Under the pieces are notes generated by a model. It had not been told where the DNA came from. It saw only the letters and a program-made list of their open reading frames with translations, and did not search any database. Shown here in pieces: positions 1-5,961 of a DNA stretch of 5,961 bases. Numbering within the stretch: position 1 is the first letter of the stretch; the number at the start of each line of letters is the position of its first letter. A program made the translations under genes and the position numbers. The stretch comes from Gammaproteobacteria bacterium (lineage in GTDB: Bacteria; Pseudomonadota; Gammaproteobacteria; Pseudomonadales; Pseudohongiellaceae), in assembly GCA_002727755.1 (NCBI GenBank), contig PBXX01000073.1, forward strand, positions 11,519-17,479, given 5' to 3'.

Positions 1-8
1 AAATACTC

Positions 9-37
9 TTACCAAAACAGATTAACAAAGATATATT
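9..37 (+). promoter_or_regulatory. Candidate sigma-70 promoter of the acyl-CoA synthetase operon
   Basis: TTACCA (9-14, four of six matches to the -35 consensus) and TATATT (32-37, five of six to the -10) are separated by 17 bases. Transcription would start near position 44 and leave a leader of about 34 bases before the ATG at 78. This is a match by eye in AT-rich DNA, where chance matches are common. A promoter further upstream, outside the window, is equally possible. Confidence 0.3.
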
Positions 38-77
38 CAGAAGATTCGACTAAATGACGTAAGGACATCAGGAAATT

Positions 78-1772
78 ATGACTTTGGCTTTGAGTTATGC
101 GAGTGGTCCTTCGGACAAACCGCTCTTGGGAAGCACTATTGGGGAATTTTTCAATTATGCGGTTAAGCATTATTCTGACCGAGAGGCGATTGTTTCCATT
201 CATCAGCAAGTCAGGCTTACTTACTGGCAACTCGCGGAACGGGTGGATATCTTAGCGAAGGCATTTATACAAGCAGATTTTAAAAAAGGGGATAGGATAG
301 GAATTTGGTCGCCTAACAATGTGGAATGGTTGATTACACAGTATGCGACGGCTAAAGTCGGTCTTATTTTAGTGACTATCAATCCAGCCTACCGCTCGCA
401 TGAGCTTGCTTATGTCCTCAAGCAGTCGGGCTGCAAGGGATTGGTTCTACAAAATAAATTTAAGTCCTCTAATTATGAACAGATGTTATGTGAGCTTTGT
501 CCGGAGCTCCGAAAAGTCTCTCCTGGAAAGCTAGTATCGAAAGAGTTTGAACTACTAACAACTATCATTTCTTCAACGGAATCGCCTATTTCGGGTATTT
601 ATAGTTGGGATGAGTTTAACCATCTAGGAAATGAATCCAGTGATCAACTGCTCGTCTCGAGACTTGAAGATCAGGATATGGATGATCCAATAAATATTCA
701 GTACACGAGCGGCACGACCGGCTTTCCTAAAGGCGCGACGTTGAGCCATCATAATATTTTGAATAATGGCTACTTTGTTGCTGAGACGATGAATTTTGAC
801 GAAAGCGACAGACTGGTGGTCCCCGTGCCTCTTTATCACTGTTTTGGCATGGTAATGGCAAATCTTGGATGTCTCACTCACGGGGCTTGCGCAATTTATC
901 CTAGCGAAGCTTTCGAGCCCGAGGCTGTGCTTGACGCTGTGCAGAAAGAAAAAGCAACGGCTCTTTATGGTGTACCGACTATGTTTATAGCGGAATTGGC
1001 CCTTCCTAACTTTTCTGAATATGATTTGAAGACTTTGCGCACTGGGATTATGGCAGGGGCGCCTTGCCCAGTAGACACAATGAACCAGGTCAATGAAAAG
1101 ATGAATATGACCGAGGTTGAAATTGCATACGGAATGACCGAGACAAGCCCGGTAAGCTTTCAAACGAGAGTCGATTCTCCCTTTGAAAAGAGGGTGAGCA
1201 CTGTAGGGAGCGTCCATCCGCATGTTGAGGTGAAGATTATTAATCCAGATACGAACAAGCTTTGTAGTGTCGGTGAAATGGGAGAATTATGCACCAGAGG
1301 TTATTCGGTCATGCTCGGTTATTGGGAAAATCCGGAAGCTACTTCTTTGGCTATTGACGATTGTGGTTGGATGCATACTGGGGATACTGCAGTCATGGAT
1401 GAGGATGGTTATGTAAATATTGTTGGTCGAATTAAAGATATGGTCGTGAGAGGTGGGGAAAATATTTATCCAAGGGAGATCGAAGAGTATTTGATGACTC
1501 ACGCAGATATTGAGGATGTCCAGGTGACTGGGGTGCCCGATGAGAAATATGGGGAAGAAATTATTGCTTGGGTCAGGTTGAGTGGTGAAAGTAACTTGTC
1601 GGAAAAAGATATTATAGATTTCTGCAGAGGTAAGATAGCTCACTACAAAGTGCCACGTTATATTCGTTTCTGTAATGAATTTCCCATGACCGTGACGGGA
1701 AAAGTTCAAAAATATAAAATGCGTGAAATTAGCACCAAAGAGCTTAACTTGCAGGAGCAGCAAACAGCTTAG
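78..1772 (+). CDS. AMP-forming acyl-CoA synthetase (ACSF2/YngI-like fatty acid--CoA ligase)
   Basis: This 564-residue cytoplasmic enzyme should activate a carboxylic acid with ATP to an acyl-AMP and then transfer the acyl group to coenzyme A. The ANL adenylation core is complete. The phosphate-binding loop [11 protein letters not shown] is at residues 209-219, YGMTE at 351-355, the TGD ribose-binding motif at 434-436, the hinge region [16 protein letters not shown] at 450-465, and the C-terminal catalytic lysine K542 in TVTGKVQK. The stretch after YGMTE (TSPVSFQT, then [15 protein letters not shown]) resembles the ACSF2/YngI group of medium-chain acyl-CoA ligases more than classical FadD. That group placement is from memory, and the acyl substrate cannot be read from sequence. 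The ATG at 78 has AGGA at 70-73, and an in-frame TAA at 60-62 with no start codon between rules out a longer protein. The next gene follows after 8 bases, so the two are probably co-transcribed. Confidence 0.93.
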   Translation: MTLALSYASGPSDKPLLGSTIGEFFNYAVKHYSDREAIVSIHQQVRLTYWQLAERVDILAKAFIQADFKKGDRIGIWSPNNVEWLITQYATAKVGLILVTINPAYRSHELAYVLKQSGCKGLVLQNKFKSSNYEQMLCELCPELRKVSPGKLVSKEFELLTTIISSTESPISGIYSWDEFNHLGNESSDQLLVSRLEDQDMDDPINIQYTSGTTGFPKGATLSHHNILNNGYFVAETMNFDESDRLVVPVPLYHCFGMVMANLGCLTHGACAIYPSEAFEPEAVLDAVQKEKATALYGVPTMFIAELALPNFSEYDLKTLRTGIMAGAPCPVDTMNQVNEKMNMTEVEIAYGMTETSPVSFQTRVDSPFEKRVSTVGSVHPHVEVKIINPDTNKLCSVGEMGELCTRGYSVMLGYWENPEATSLAIDDCGWMHTGDTAVMDEDGYVNIVGRIKDMVVRGGENIYPREIEEYLMTHADIEDVQVTGVPDEKYGEEIIAWVRLSGESNLSEKDIIDFCRGKIAHYKVPRYIRFCNEFPMTVTGKVQKYKMREISTKELNLQEQQTA

Positions 1773-1780
1773 CTATTACT

Positions 1781-2482
1781 ATGATATATCCACATGGAGA
1801 TATTGAATCCCTTGGTGCTGACATTTTTGCTGTACGGGGTAGTATCAGAATAAACCTTCTCATGAGAATTTCCCGCAATATGGCGATTGTCCGCGAGGGG
1901 AATGAACTTACGCTAGTCAATCCTATCCGACTTAGACCAGAAATAGAGAAAAAACTTACGCAGTTTGGTGAAATTAAAAATATAGTAAGGCTCGGAGCTT
2001 TTCATGGTGTAGATGACCCCTATTATGTGAATAAATTTAAAGCGCAGTTTTGGAGTCAGCCTGATGGTAAGACTTATACTGAACCGCTGATTGATATCGC
2101 GATTGGCATCGGAGGTTTGATACCCACATCTGATAGTGAGTTTTTCGAGTTTAGTGGTACGAAGCAACCTGAGTGTGCACTATTACTGAAAAGAGGTAAG
2201 GGTATTCTATTGACTTGTGACTCAATCCAGCATTATGGCAATTATAGTTACAATAATTGGATTGCCAAATTAGTGATGCCAAGAATTGGTTTTCCCAAAT
2301 CAACGATAGTAGGCCCGATATGGCTGAAAATGATGACACCAGAGGGTGCTAGTCTAGAGTTGGAATTTAGAAGGTTGTTAAAGCTAAAATTTGACCAATT
2401 ATTCGCGGCTCATGGAACATTTTTAGAGAAAGATGCTCATGAGGCAGTTCGAACGGCGGTCAAAAATACTTTTTCAAACTAA
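1781..2482 (+). CDS. DUF4336-like protein, atypical metallo-beta-lactamase-fold relative
   Basis: This 233-residue protein has no signal peptide or membrane segment and is probably cytoplasmic. It looks like the DUF4336 branch of the metallo-beta-lactamase fold. The N-terminal strands run through LGADIFAVRGSI, NMAIVREGNELTLVNPIRL and a following helix to GEIKNIVRLGAFHGVDDPYY (residues 63-82). Later come the strand ILLTCDSIQHY (142-152) and a C-terminal FAAHGTFLEKDAHEAV (208-223). The usual HxHxDH metal motif is absent. H75, D78/D79, D147, H151 and H211 are left as possible metal or active-site residues. A hydrolase or thioesterase-like role on the product of the upstream acyl-CoA synthetase is conceivable, but only the neighbourhood suggests it. 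No clear Shine-Dalgarno site precedes the ATG (the leader is CTATTACT), so translation is probably coupled to the upstream gene. Family membership is moderately sure; function is unknown. Confidence 0.8.
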   Translation: MIYPHGDIESLGADIFAVRGSIRINLLMRISRNMAIVREGNELTLVNPIRLRPEIEKKLTQFGEIKNIVRLGAFHGVDDPYYVNKFKAQFWSQPDGKTYTEPLIDIAIGIGGLIPTSDSEFFEFSGTKQPECALLLKRGKGILLTCDSIQHYGNYSYNNWIAKLVMPRIGFPKSTIVGPIWLKMMTPEGASLELEFRRLLKLKFDQLFAAHGTFLEKDAHEAVRTAVKNTFSN

Positions 2483-2515
2483 TCTGATTTTGTTGCCATT
2501 GGGAATTGCCGCTCA

Positions 2516-2541
2516 AAATTTGGTTATTTCGAACCGAATTT
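2516..2541 (+). terminator. Weak AT-rich hairpin after the first operon
   Basis: AAATTTGGTT (2516-2525) pairs with AACCGAATTT (2532-2541), giving ten pairs including one G-U wobble around the loop ATTTCG. It lies 33 bases after the stop of the DUF4336-like gene. No clean run of T follows, so a rho-independent terminator is only weakly supported. It could instead stabilise the 3' end of the transcript. Confidence 0.3.
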
Positions 2542-2542
2542 A

Positions 2543-2572
2543 TTGAATTCTTCGTGGATCAGGCGCTATGAT
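2543..2572 (+). promoter_or_regulatory. Candidate sigma-70 promoter for the HisC-like gene
   Basis: TTGAAT (2543-2548) and TATGAT (2567-2572, five of six to the -10 consensus) are separated by 18 bases. The start of transcription would fall near 2579, giving a leader of about 70 bases. The position right after the weak hairpin is what a new transcription unit would need. The match is by eye and unverified. Confidence 0.35.
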
Positions 2573-2627
2573 GCAGTCATAAAGTCCCAAAAATGATAAA
2601 AATATAATTCTTAGAAATTAAGGTTCC

Positions 2628-2645
2628 AAAGGAGCCATAGGGGAG
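2628..2645 (+). promoter_or_regulatory. Ribosome binding site of the HisC-like gene
   Basis: Two purine-rich Shine-Dalgarno-like stretches precede the ATG at 2650: AAAGGAG (2628-2634, 15 bases away) and AGGGGAG (2639-2645, 4 bases away). The nearer one is slightly close and the farther one slightly distant. Together they support the ATG at 2650, which also gives a full twin-arginine signal peptide. Confidence 0.6.
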
Positions 2646-2649
2646 CACG

Positions 2650-3795
2650 ATGAAAACTACTAGACGCGAATTTGGAAAAGTGGCGCTTGGCTCCGCATTA
2701 GGTGCAATTTCTGGAAAAGCTCTGATTGGCAGTAAAGTTCAAGCACAAACGCGAGCGGCTCATGCATCAGGTGTATACCATGATGGCGTCATGCAACTCA
2801 ATCAGAACGAAAGTGCTCGAGGGCCTGGACCTAAGACCATGGAGGCGATCCATAACCATACGACTAAACGCGTGGGAATGGGCTATTCGCCGGACCATGT
2901 TAATGAACTTAGAGATGGCATAGCAAATTATTACGGGATTGGAACTGAGAATGTTTTGCTTGCTACAGGTTCAACCCCAATACTTCGGGGTACCGTGCGA
3001 GCTTTTTGTAACGAAAGCCAAGCCTTTGTGACGCCGATGCCGACTTACTCTACTAGTCTTCAAGAAGCTAATAGGATAAATATTCCATCTGTAGAGTTAT
3101 CACTCGATAAGGGCCTTGGAGTAGACCTTGAGTCATTAGCCCGTAATGCTGACGGTGCTGGTTTGCTCTATGTTTGTAATCCAAATAACCCTAGCGGCAC
3201 AGTTCATGGGCCGGATACCATTGAGAAATTTGTCAGACGCGTGATGCGAGACAATCCGGAAGTGCGCATTCATATCGACGAAGCTTATATCAATTACACT
3301 AGACCAGGTGCGATGGAGACAGCTCTTCCACTTGCGATGGAATTTGAGAATGTGTTTATTACTCGCTCATTTTCTAAAGCCCATGGTCTGGCGGGCATGC
3401 GAATTGGTTATGCTCTAGGCCAAGAGCAAACATTGAATAAAATAGATCAGGCTTGGGGTATGGGTGATGTGAATATGCTCGCGGCAGTAGCTGCTTTGAC
3501 AGCGTTGGAAGATAAAGAGCATATCGCCTGGGAGGCGCAAGAAAATGCAGAGATTAGAGACGAAGTTATTGGGTTCTTCAGAGAACGAGGTTATGAGGTT
3601 CCAGATTCAAACACTAATCATATTTTCGTAAATCTGGGTATGCCGGCTTCAAAATTTCGAGCTGCGTGTCTAGAGCACAATATACTCGTGGGAAGAGATT
3701 TCCCGCCACTTGAGCAAACTCATTGCCGCATTTCTCTCGGGAGTCGAGAACAAATGAAAGAGGCTATAGAAGTGTTTAAAAAAGCACTGGCATAA
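2650..3795 (+). CDS. Tat-exported HisC-like PLP-dependent aminotransferase
   Basis: This 381-residue class I/II aminotransferase resembles histidinol-phosphate aminotransferase and carries a twin-arginine export signal. The N-terminus MKTTRREFGK has an almost perfect Tat box (TRREFGK, R5-R6), followed by an alanine/glycine-rich hydrophobic stretch to about residue 27 and a likely cleavage region around KVQAQ (29-33). Without the signal the length fits HisC (about 350). Visible family motifs are LNQNES (50-55), ATGSTPIL (105-112), YVCNPNNPSGT (174-184), the cofactor-nitrogen aspartate D210 in HIDEAY, the PLP-binding lysine K243 in SFSKAHGLAGMRIGY, and the carboxylate-binding arginine R360 in CRISLG. 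All catalytic residues are kept, so the enzyme should be active, probably in the periplasm. Histidine synthesis is unlikely there because its substrate is cytosolic. Periplasmic PLP enzymes of pyoverdine maturation (PvdN, PtaA in Pseudomonas) are a precedent for Tat export of this fold. The true substrate is unknown. Confidence 0.9.
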   Translation: MKTTRREFGKVALGSALGAISGKALIGSKVQAQTRAAHASGVYHDGVMQLNQNESARGPGPKTMEAIHNHTTKRVGMGYSPDHVNELRDGIANYYGIGTENVLLATGSTPILRGTVRAFCNESQAFVTPMPTYSTSLQEANRINIPSVELSLDKGLGVDLESLARNADGAGLLYVCNPNNPSGTVHGPDTIEKFVRRVMRDNPEVRIHIDEAYINYTRPGAMETALPLAMEFENVFITRSFSKAHGLAGMRIGYALGQEQTLNKIDQAWGMGDVNMLAAVAALTALEDKEHIAWEAQENAEIRDEVIGFFRERGYEVPDSNTNHIFVNLGMPASKFRAACLEHNILVGRDFPPLEQTHCRISLGSREQMKEAIEVFKKALA

Positions 3796-3823
3796 GTGAT
3801 CTTTGCGCTTGTTATTGACAATG

Positions 3824-3854
3824 AAGGGCAGACTGAAAAGACTGCCCTTTTTTT
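3824..3854 (+). terminator. Rho-independent terminator after the HisC-like gene
   Basis: AAGGGCAG (3824-3831) pairs perfectly with CTGCCCTT (3842-3849). After one A/A mismatch, two more pairs (CT with AG) close a GAAA tetraloop at 3835-3838. A run of seven T (3848-3854) follows directly. It lies 28 bases after the stop codon and should end the transcript there. Confidence 0.92.
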
Positions 3855-3920
3855 ATTCTGAAAGGATTGATTTCGCATTGTAAATATTTCGGTTTAACGT
3901 GGATTTGTTTTGCGAATTCC

Positions 3921-3949
3921 TTGCAATAAGCATAAGCTGCTTTTAGATT
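3921..3949 (+). promoter_or_regulatory. Candidate promoter upstream of the PatB-like gene
   Basis: The 215 bases between the two PLP-enzyme genes hold a strong terminator, then AT-rich DNA without an ORF, where a promoter is expected. TTGCAA (3921-3926) and TAGATT (3944-3949) are 17 bases apart, each with four of six consensus matches. TATGAT at 3949-3954 is a better -10 but has no well-placed -35. A short dyad, AAGCA/TGCTT (3928-3942), fills the spacer. The exact promoter is uncertain. Confidence 0.27.
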
Positions 3950-3981
3950 ATGATTTAAATATGTCGAATCCACAGAATTAG

Positions 3982-4019
3982 CTGCCTAGAATTTAGGTAG
4001 GACGAAAAAAATGAGGGAG
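3982..4019 (+). promoter_or_regulatory. Double ribosome binding site, the first one in a hairpin
   Basis: AGGTAGGA (3995-4002) sits 8 bases before the ATG at 4011. AGGGAG (4014-4019) sits 6 bases before a second in-frame ATG at 4026. CTGCCTA (3982-3988) can pair with TAGGTAG (3994-4000), seven pairs with one G-U around the loop GAATT, which would cover most of the first site. Translation may therefore start at 4026, or at both sites. Confidence 0.45.
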
Positions 4020-5390
4020 AGAAAGATGGCCTTAAAAGATAAAAACACGACGGGATTGAATCGGAGAAGTTTTATGAAAGGCGCCGGTTTAGCGGCGTTG
4101 GCTGGTGGAGCCGTTGCATCTGCGCCCAGCTCTAGCCTCGCGCAAGAGTCGTCAATAAACATACCAAAATTGGCGGGTGGTAAATACGATTTTGATACTC
4201 CATACAATCGTGTGGGATCCGACTGCGCGCGGTGGGATTCACCAGCGCTTCGCTATCCAAACGGTACCTTTAAGTTTGGTATGGGTGTAGCCTCTATGGA
4301 TTTTGAATGTGCGCCGTGTATCACTGAAGCACTTCGGGAGAGAGTAAACCATCATAGTTGGGGATACTTGAGCACCACAGAGGGATTGCGAAAAGGAATT
4401 CTTCGATGGAACGGAGAACGTCATGGGGTAGATCTTGATCCAGAATCTGTAGTCATTTCAGATGGTGTATACCCGGGGATGATTGCAGCTATGCGAGCGT
4501 TTGTACCTAGAGGTAGCAAAGTGCTTCTCTCAACTCCTGCCTATTCAGGTTTTTATACGATGGCAAGAGCCGCAAATGTAGAGATTGTGGACAGTCAAAT
4601 GGAATATAAGAATGGTCGATATGAGATCAATTGGGATGATTTAGAGTCCAAAATGACGCCTGATGTTAGGGCGATGATTGTTTGTAACCCTCAAAACCCA
4701 ACCGGCAACGTGTGGCGGGAAGAAGAGCTACTGAGAGTGGGGCGGCTTTGTCTTGACCATAACATTGTGGTTTTATCTGATGAGATACATTCAGACGTCA
4801 TCCGTTCTGGTCACAAGTTTACCCCTTTTGCCAGCCTTCCCGACGAAGCAGTGGTCAATAATAGTGTGACTTTTAATGCGATTAGTAAGACTTTTAACCT
4901 AGCAGGGATGAAGAATGCTTATTACTACTCAAAAAGCCCGATAACACTTGGGCGGGTTAACCAATACCATAGAGCGGAACTTAGCACGCTTGGAGTTGTG
5001 GCGAATGAGGCTGCGTATAACGAGGGTGGTGATTGGTTTGATCAAGCTAATGCCTATATGGATGAAAACCATACGTTTATAGAGAACTACGTTAAACAGC
5101 ACATGCCTTCCGTTGGCTATACTCGTAACGAAGGCACTTACATGACTTTCTTAAACTTTGGCAAAACAATGTCGTCGATAGGCGCTGAAGAGCAATACAT
5201 GAGTCATGATAAGCCAAGTCCAGAACATTTTTTCCAGGACTGGTTGGTCGAACATTCTGGAGTATATTTGAATCCTGGGGCGGATTACGGATCGGGAGGG
5301 GCAGGTAATATGAGAATGAATATTGCGTCCTCGCGTCTAGTAATCAAAGAAGTGCTTGATGCGATGGCTGGTGCCGTAAATAAGGTCTAG
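4011..5390 (+). CDS. Tat-exported MalY/PatB-like PLP-dependent aminotransferase or C-S lyase
   Basis: This 459-residue fold-type I PLP enzyme has a twin-arginine signal. NRRSFMK (residues 17-23) is followed by the hydrophobic stretch GAGLAALAGGAVASA (24-38) and a likely cleavage region near SSSLAQ (40-45). The mature part resembles MalY/PatB, a group of cystathionine/cysteine-S-conjugate beta-lyases and aminotransferases. It shows MDFE (96-99), HSWGYLSTTEGLR (115-127), TPAYSGFY (175-182), VCNPQNPTG (224-232), LSDEIHSD (255-262, D257 contacts the cofactor), the PLP lysine K293 in NAISKTFNLAGMK, and R435 in NMRMNIASSR. At about 415 mature residues it is slightly longer than PatB (about 390), with extra sequence around 383-408. 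The likely place of action is the periplasm. Sequence alone does not separate a lyase from an aminotransferase. The start is either 4011 or the in-frame ATG at 4026; both keep the whole Tat signal. A strong terminator follows, so it is probably monocistronic. Confidence 0.9.
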   Translation: MRERKMALKDKNTTGLNRRSFMKGAGLAALAGGAVASAPSSSLAQESSINIPKLAGGKYDFDTPYNRVGSDCARWDSPALRYPNGTFKFGMGVASMDFECAPCITEALRERVNHHSWGYLSTTEGLRKGILRWNGERHGVDLDPESVVISDGVYPGMIAAMRAFVPRGSKVLLSTPAYSGFYTMARAANVEIVDSQMEYKNGRYEINWDDLESKMTPDVRAMIVCNPQNPTGNVWREEELLRVGRLCLDHNIVVLSDEIHSDVIRSGHKFTPFASLPDEAVVNNSVTFNAISKTFNLAGMKNAYYYSKSPITLGRVNQYHRAELSTLGVVANEAAYNEGGDWFDQANAYMDENHTFIENYVKQHMPSVGYTRNEGTYMTFLNFGKTMSSIGAEEQYMSHDKPSPEHFFQDWLVEHSGVYLNPGADYGSGGAGNMRMNIASSRLVIKEVLDAMAGAVNKV

Positions 5391-5409
5391 TTTTCGTGTG
5401 AATATAAAA

Positions 5410-5428
5410 ACTCCGATGGAAACGGAGT
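5410..5428 (-). terminator. Short hairpin with a T-run on the minus strand
   Basis: ACTCCG (5410-5415) and CGGAGT (5423-5428) form a perfect six-pair stem with a seven-base loop. Five A (5406-5410) precede it on the + strand, so read on the - strand it is a short GC-rich stem followed by TTTTT, as in a rho-independent terminator. It would block antisense transcription into the PatB-like gene. No minus-strand gene is visible to its right within the window, so its use is unclear. Confidence 0.35.
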
Positions 5429-5467
5429 CTGTAAGTAAGCCCATCTACCATTATTAGGTATTACAGA

Positions 5468-5500
5468 AGGCAGTGCTGAGGAAACAGCGCTGCCTTTTTT
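5468..5500 (+). terminator. Rho-independent terminator after the PatB-like gene
   Basis: AGGCAGTGCTG (5468-5478) pairs with CAGCGCTGCCT (5485-5495), eleven pairs with a single G-U wobble around the loop AGGAAA. Six T (5495-5500) follow. It lies 77 bases after the stop codon and only 22 bases before the amidase start, so it separates the two genes or regulates the amidase by read-through. Confidence 0.92.
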
Positions 5501-5522
5501 AATCCCCCTCAATCTGATTTAT

Positions 5523-5961
5523 ATGAAAGACGATATTCATTTTGCCACTATTTATCATCTATCTAAGCAAATAAAAGATGGGGTAATATCGCCAGTAGAA
5601 TTGACCGAGCATATGCTAAGTCGTATCGAGAGTTCAGATCCAAAGCTAAATAGTTTTGCAACCGTTTGCGCGGCTAGGGCACTTAGTGAGGCTAGACAGG
5701 CAGAGAAAGAAATCTTGTCTGGAGAATATCGAGGCCCGCTTCATGGTGTGCCAATCTCTGTCAAGGACCTGTGTTACACAAAAGGTCTTCGAACAATGGG
5801 TGGGCTTAAAGTTCGTAAAGACTTTACCCCAACTTTTGATGCTACTGTCGTGAACAAACTGAATTTGTCGGGCGCAGTGTTGCTGGGTAAAAACGCATTA
5901 ACCGAAGGTGCATTGTCAGGCTATCACCCAGAGTTTGAAATTCCAAAAAACCCATGGGGAG
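5523..5961 (+). CDS. Amidase-signature family amidase, N-terminal part, cut by the window edge
   Basis: The 146 visible residues stay open to the end of the window; amidases of this family are usually about 450-500 residues. The family uses a Ser-cisSer-Lys triad to hydrolyse amide bonds. The catalytic lysine is K81 in HGVPISVKDL (74-83). The N-terminal helix region LSKQIKDGVISPVELTEHML is typical, as are ATVVNKLNLSGAVLLGKNALTEGA (108-130 approximately) and YHPEFEIPKNPWG (134-146). The LTEGA/HP/NPWG pattern points to general amidases rather than to GatA of tRNA amidation. The glycine/serine-rich signature with both serines lies beyond the edge, so activity cannot be judged. No signal peptide is seen, so it is probably cytoplasmic. 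The ATG at 5523 is the only suitable start, because conserved sequence begins close behind it, but it lacks a Shine-Dalgarno site. The substrate is unknown. Confidence 0.88.
   Translation, partial: MKDDIHFATIYHLSKQIKDGVISPVELTEHMLSRIESSDPKLNSFATVCAARALSEARQAEKEILSGEYRGPLHGVPISVKDLCYTKGLRTMGGLKVRKDFTPTFDATVVNKLNLSGAVLLGKNALTEGALSGYHPEFEIPKNPWG

Noticed and set aside
624..1223. A 199-codon open frame on the minus strand inside the acyl-CoA synthetase gene
   Set aside because: It is antisense to a gene with intact motifs. Its translation is rich in C, H and R and shows no family motif, so it is a shadow of the real gene.
1287..1763. A 158-codon open frame on the minus strand over the 3' part of the acyl-CoA synthetase gene
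   Set aside because: It overlaps the conserved hinge region and catalytic lysine on the other strand and has no recognisable domain, so chance is the better explanation.
2483..2649. Possible small gene or RNA in the gap before the HisC-like gene
   Set aside because: No open frame with a ribosome site is seen. The only structure is the weak AT-rich hairpin, and the rest is explained as leader and promoter.
5656..5853. A 65-codon open frame on the plus strand in another frame of the amidase
   Set aside because: The frame beginning at 5523 carries clear amidase motifs and stays open to the window edge, so the short frame is a shadow.
5523..5961. Annotation as gatA (glutamyl-tRNA amidotransferase subunit A)
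   Set aside because: The N-terminal part has the pattern LTEGA, HPEF and NPWG seen in general amidases. No gatB or gatC is next to it in the window.
1..5961. Mobile element, CRISPR array, toxin-antitoxin or defence system
   Set aside because: No transposase, integrase, long terminal inverted repeats or regularly spaced repeats were found on reading, and all genes have metabolic-type motifs.

Overview
The window reads as a stretch of a proteobacterial chromosome, most likely a free-living, possibly marine, gammaproteobacterium. This is an inference from the protein style, the moderate to low GC, the Shine-Dalgarno sites and the twin-arginine (Tat) signals; no rRNA or other marker fixes the taxon. 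All five genes are on the + strand. There are four complete genes and one gene cut by the right edge. I see no tRNA, rRNA, CRISPR array, insertion sequence or phage gene.

Left part (1-2482): a probable two-gene operon. The first gene is a 564-residue AMP-forming acyl-CoA synthetase with every core adenylation motif intact. Eight bases after it comes a 233-residue protein that looks like a metallo-beta-lactamase-fold relative (DUF4336-like) without the classical HxHxDH metal motif. A weak AT-rich hairpin and a candidate promoter lie in the 167-base gap that follows.

Middle part (2650-5390): two successive fold-type I pyridoxal-phosphate (PLP) enzymes, each with its own Tat signal peptide. The first resembles histidinol-phosphate aminotransferase (HisC-like). 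The second resembles the MalY/PatB group of C-S beta-lyases and aminotransferases. Each is followed by a strong rho-independent terminator (3824-3854 and 5468-5500), so they are probably separate transcription units. Tat export fits enzymes that must bind PLP and fold before leaving the cytoplasm. Their job would then be in the periplasm, which is unusual for both families.

Right edge (5523-5961): the N-terminal 146 residues of an amidase-signature enzyme, with the catalytic-lysine motif visible. It begins only 22 bases after the second terminator and has no obvious Shine-Dalgarno site.

Taken together, the left operon suggests activation of a carboxylic acid to its CoA thioester. The middle and right genes suggest handling of amino acids, amino-acid conjugates or amides, with two PLP steps placed in the periplasm. 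The shared pathway is conjecture. The best candidate for something little described is the pair of Tat-exported PLP enzymes.
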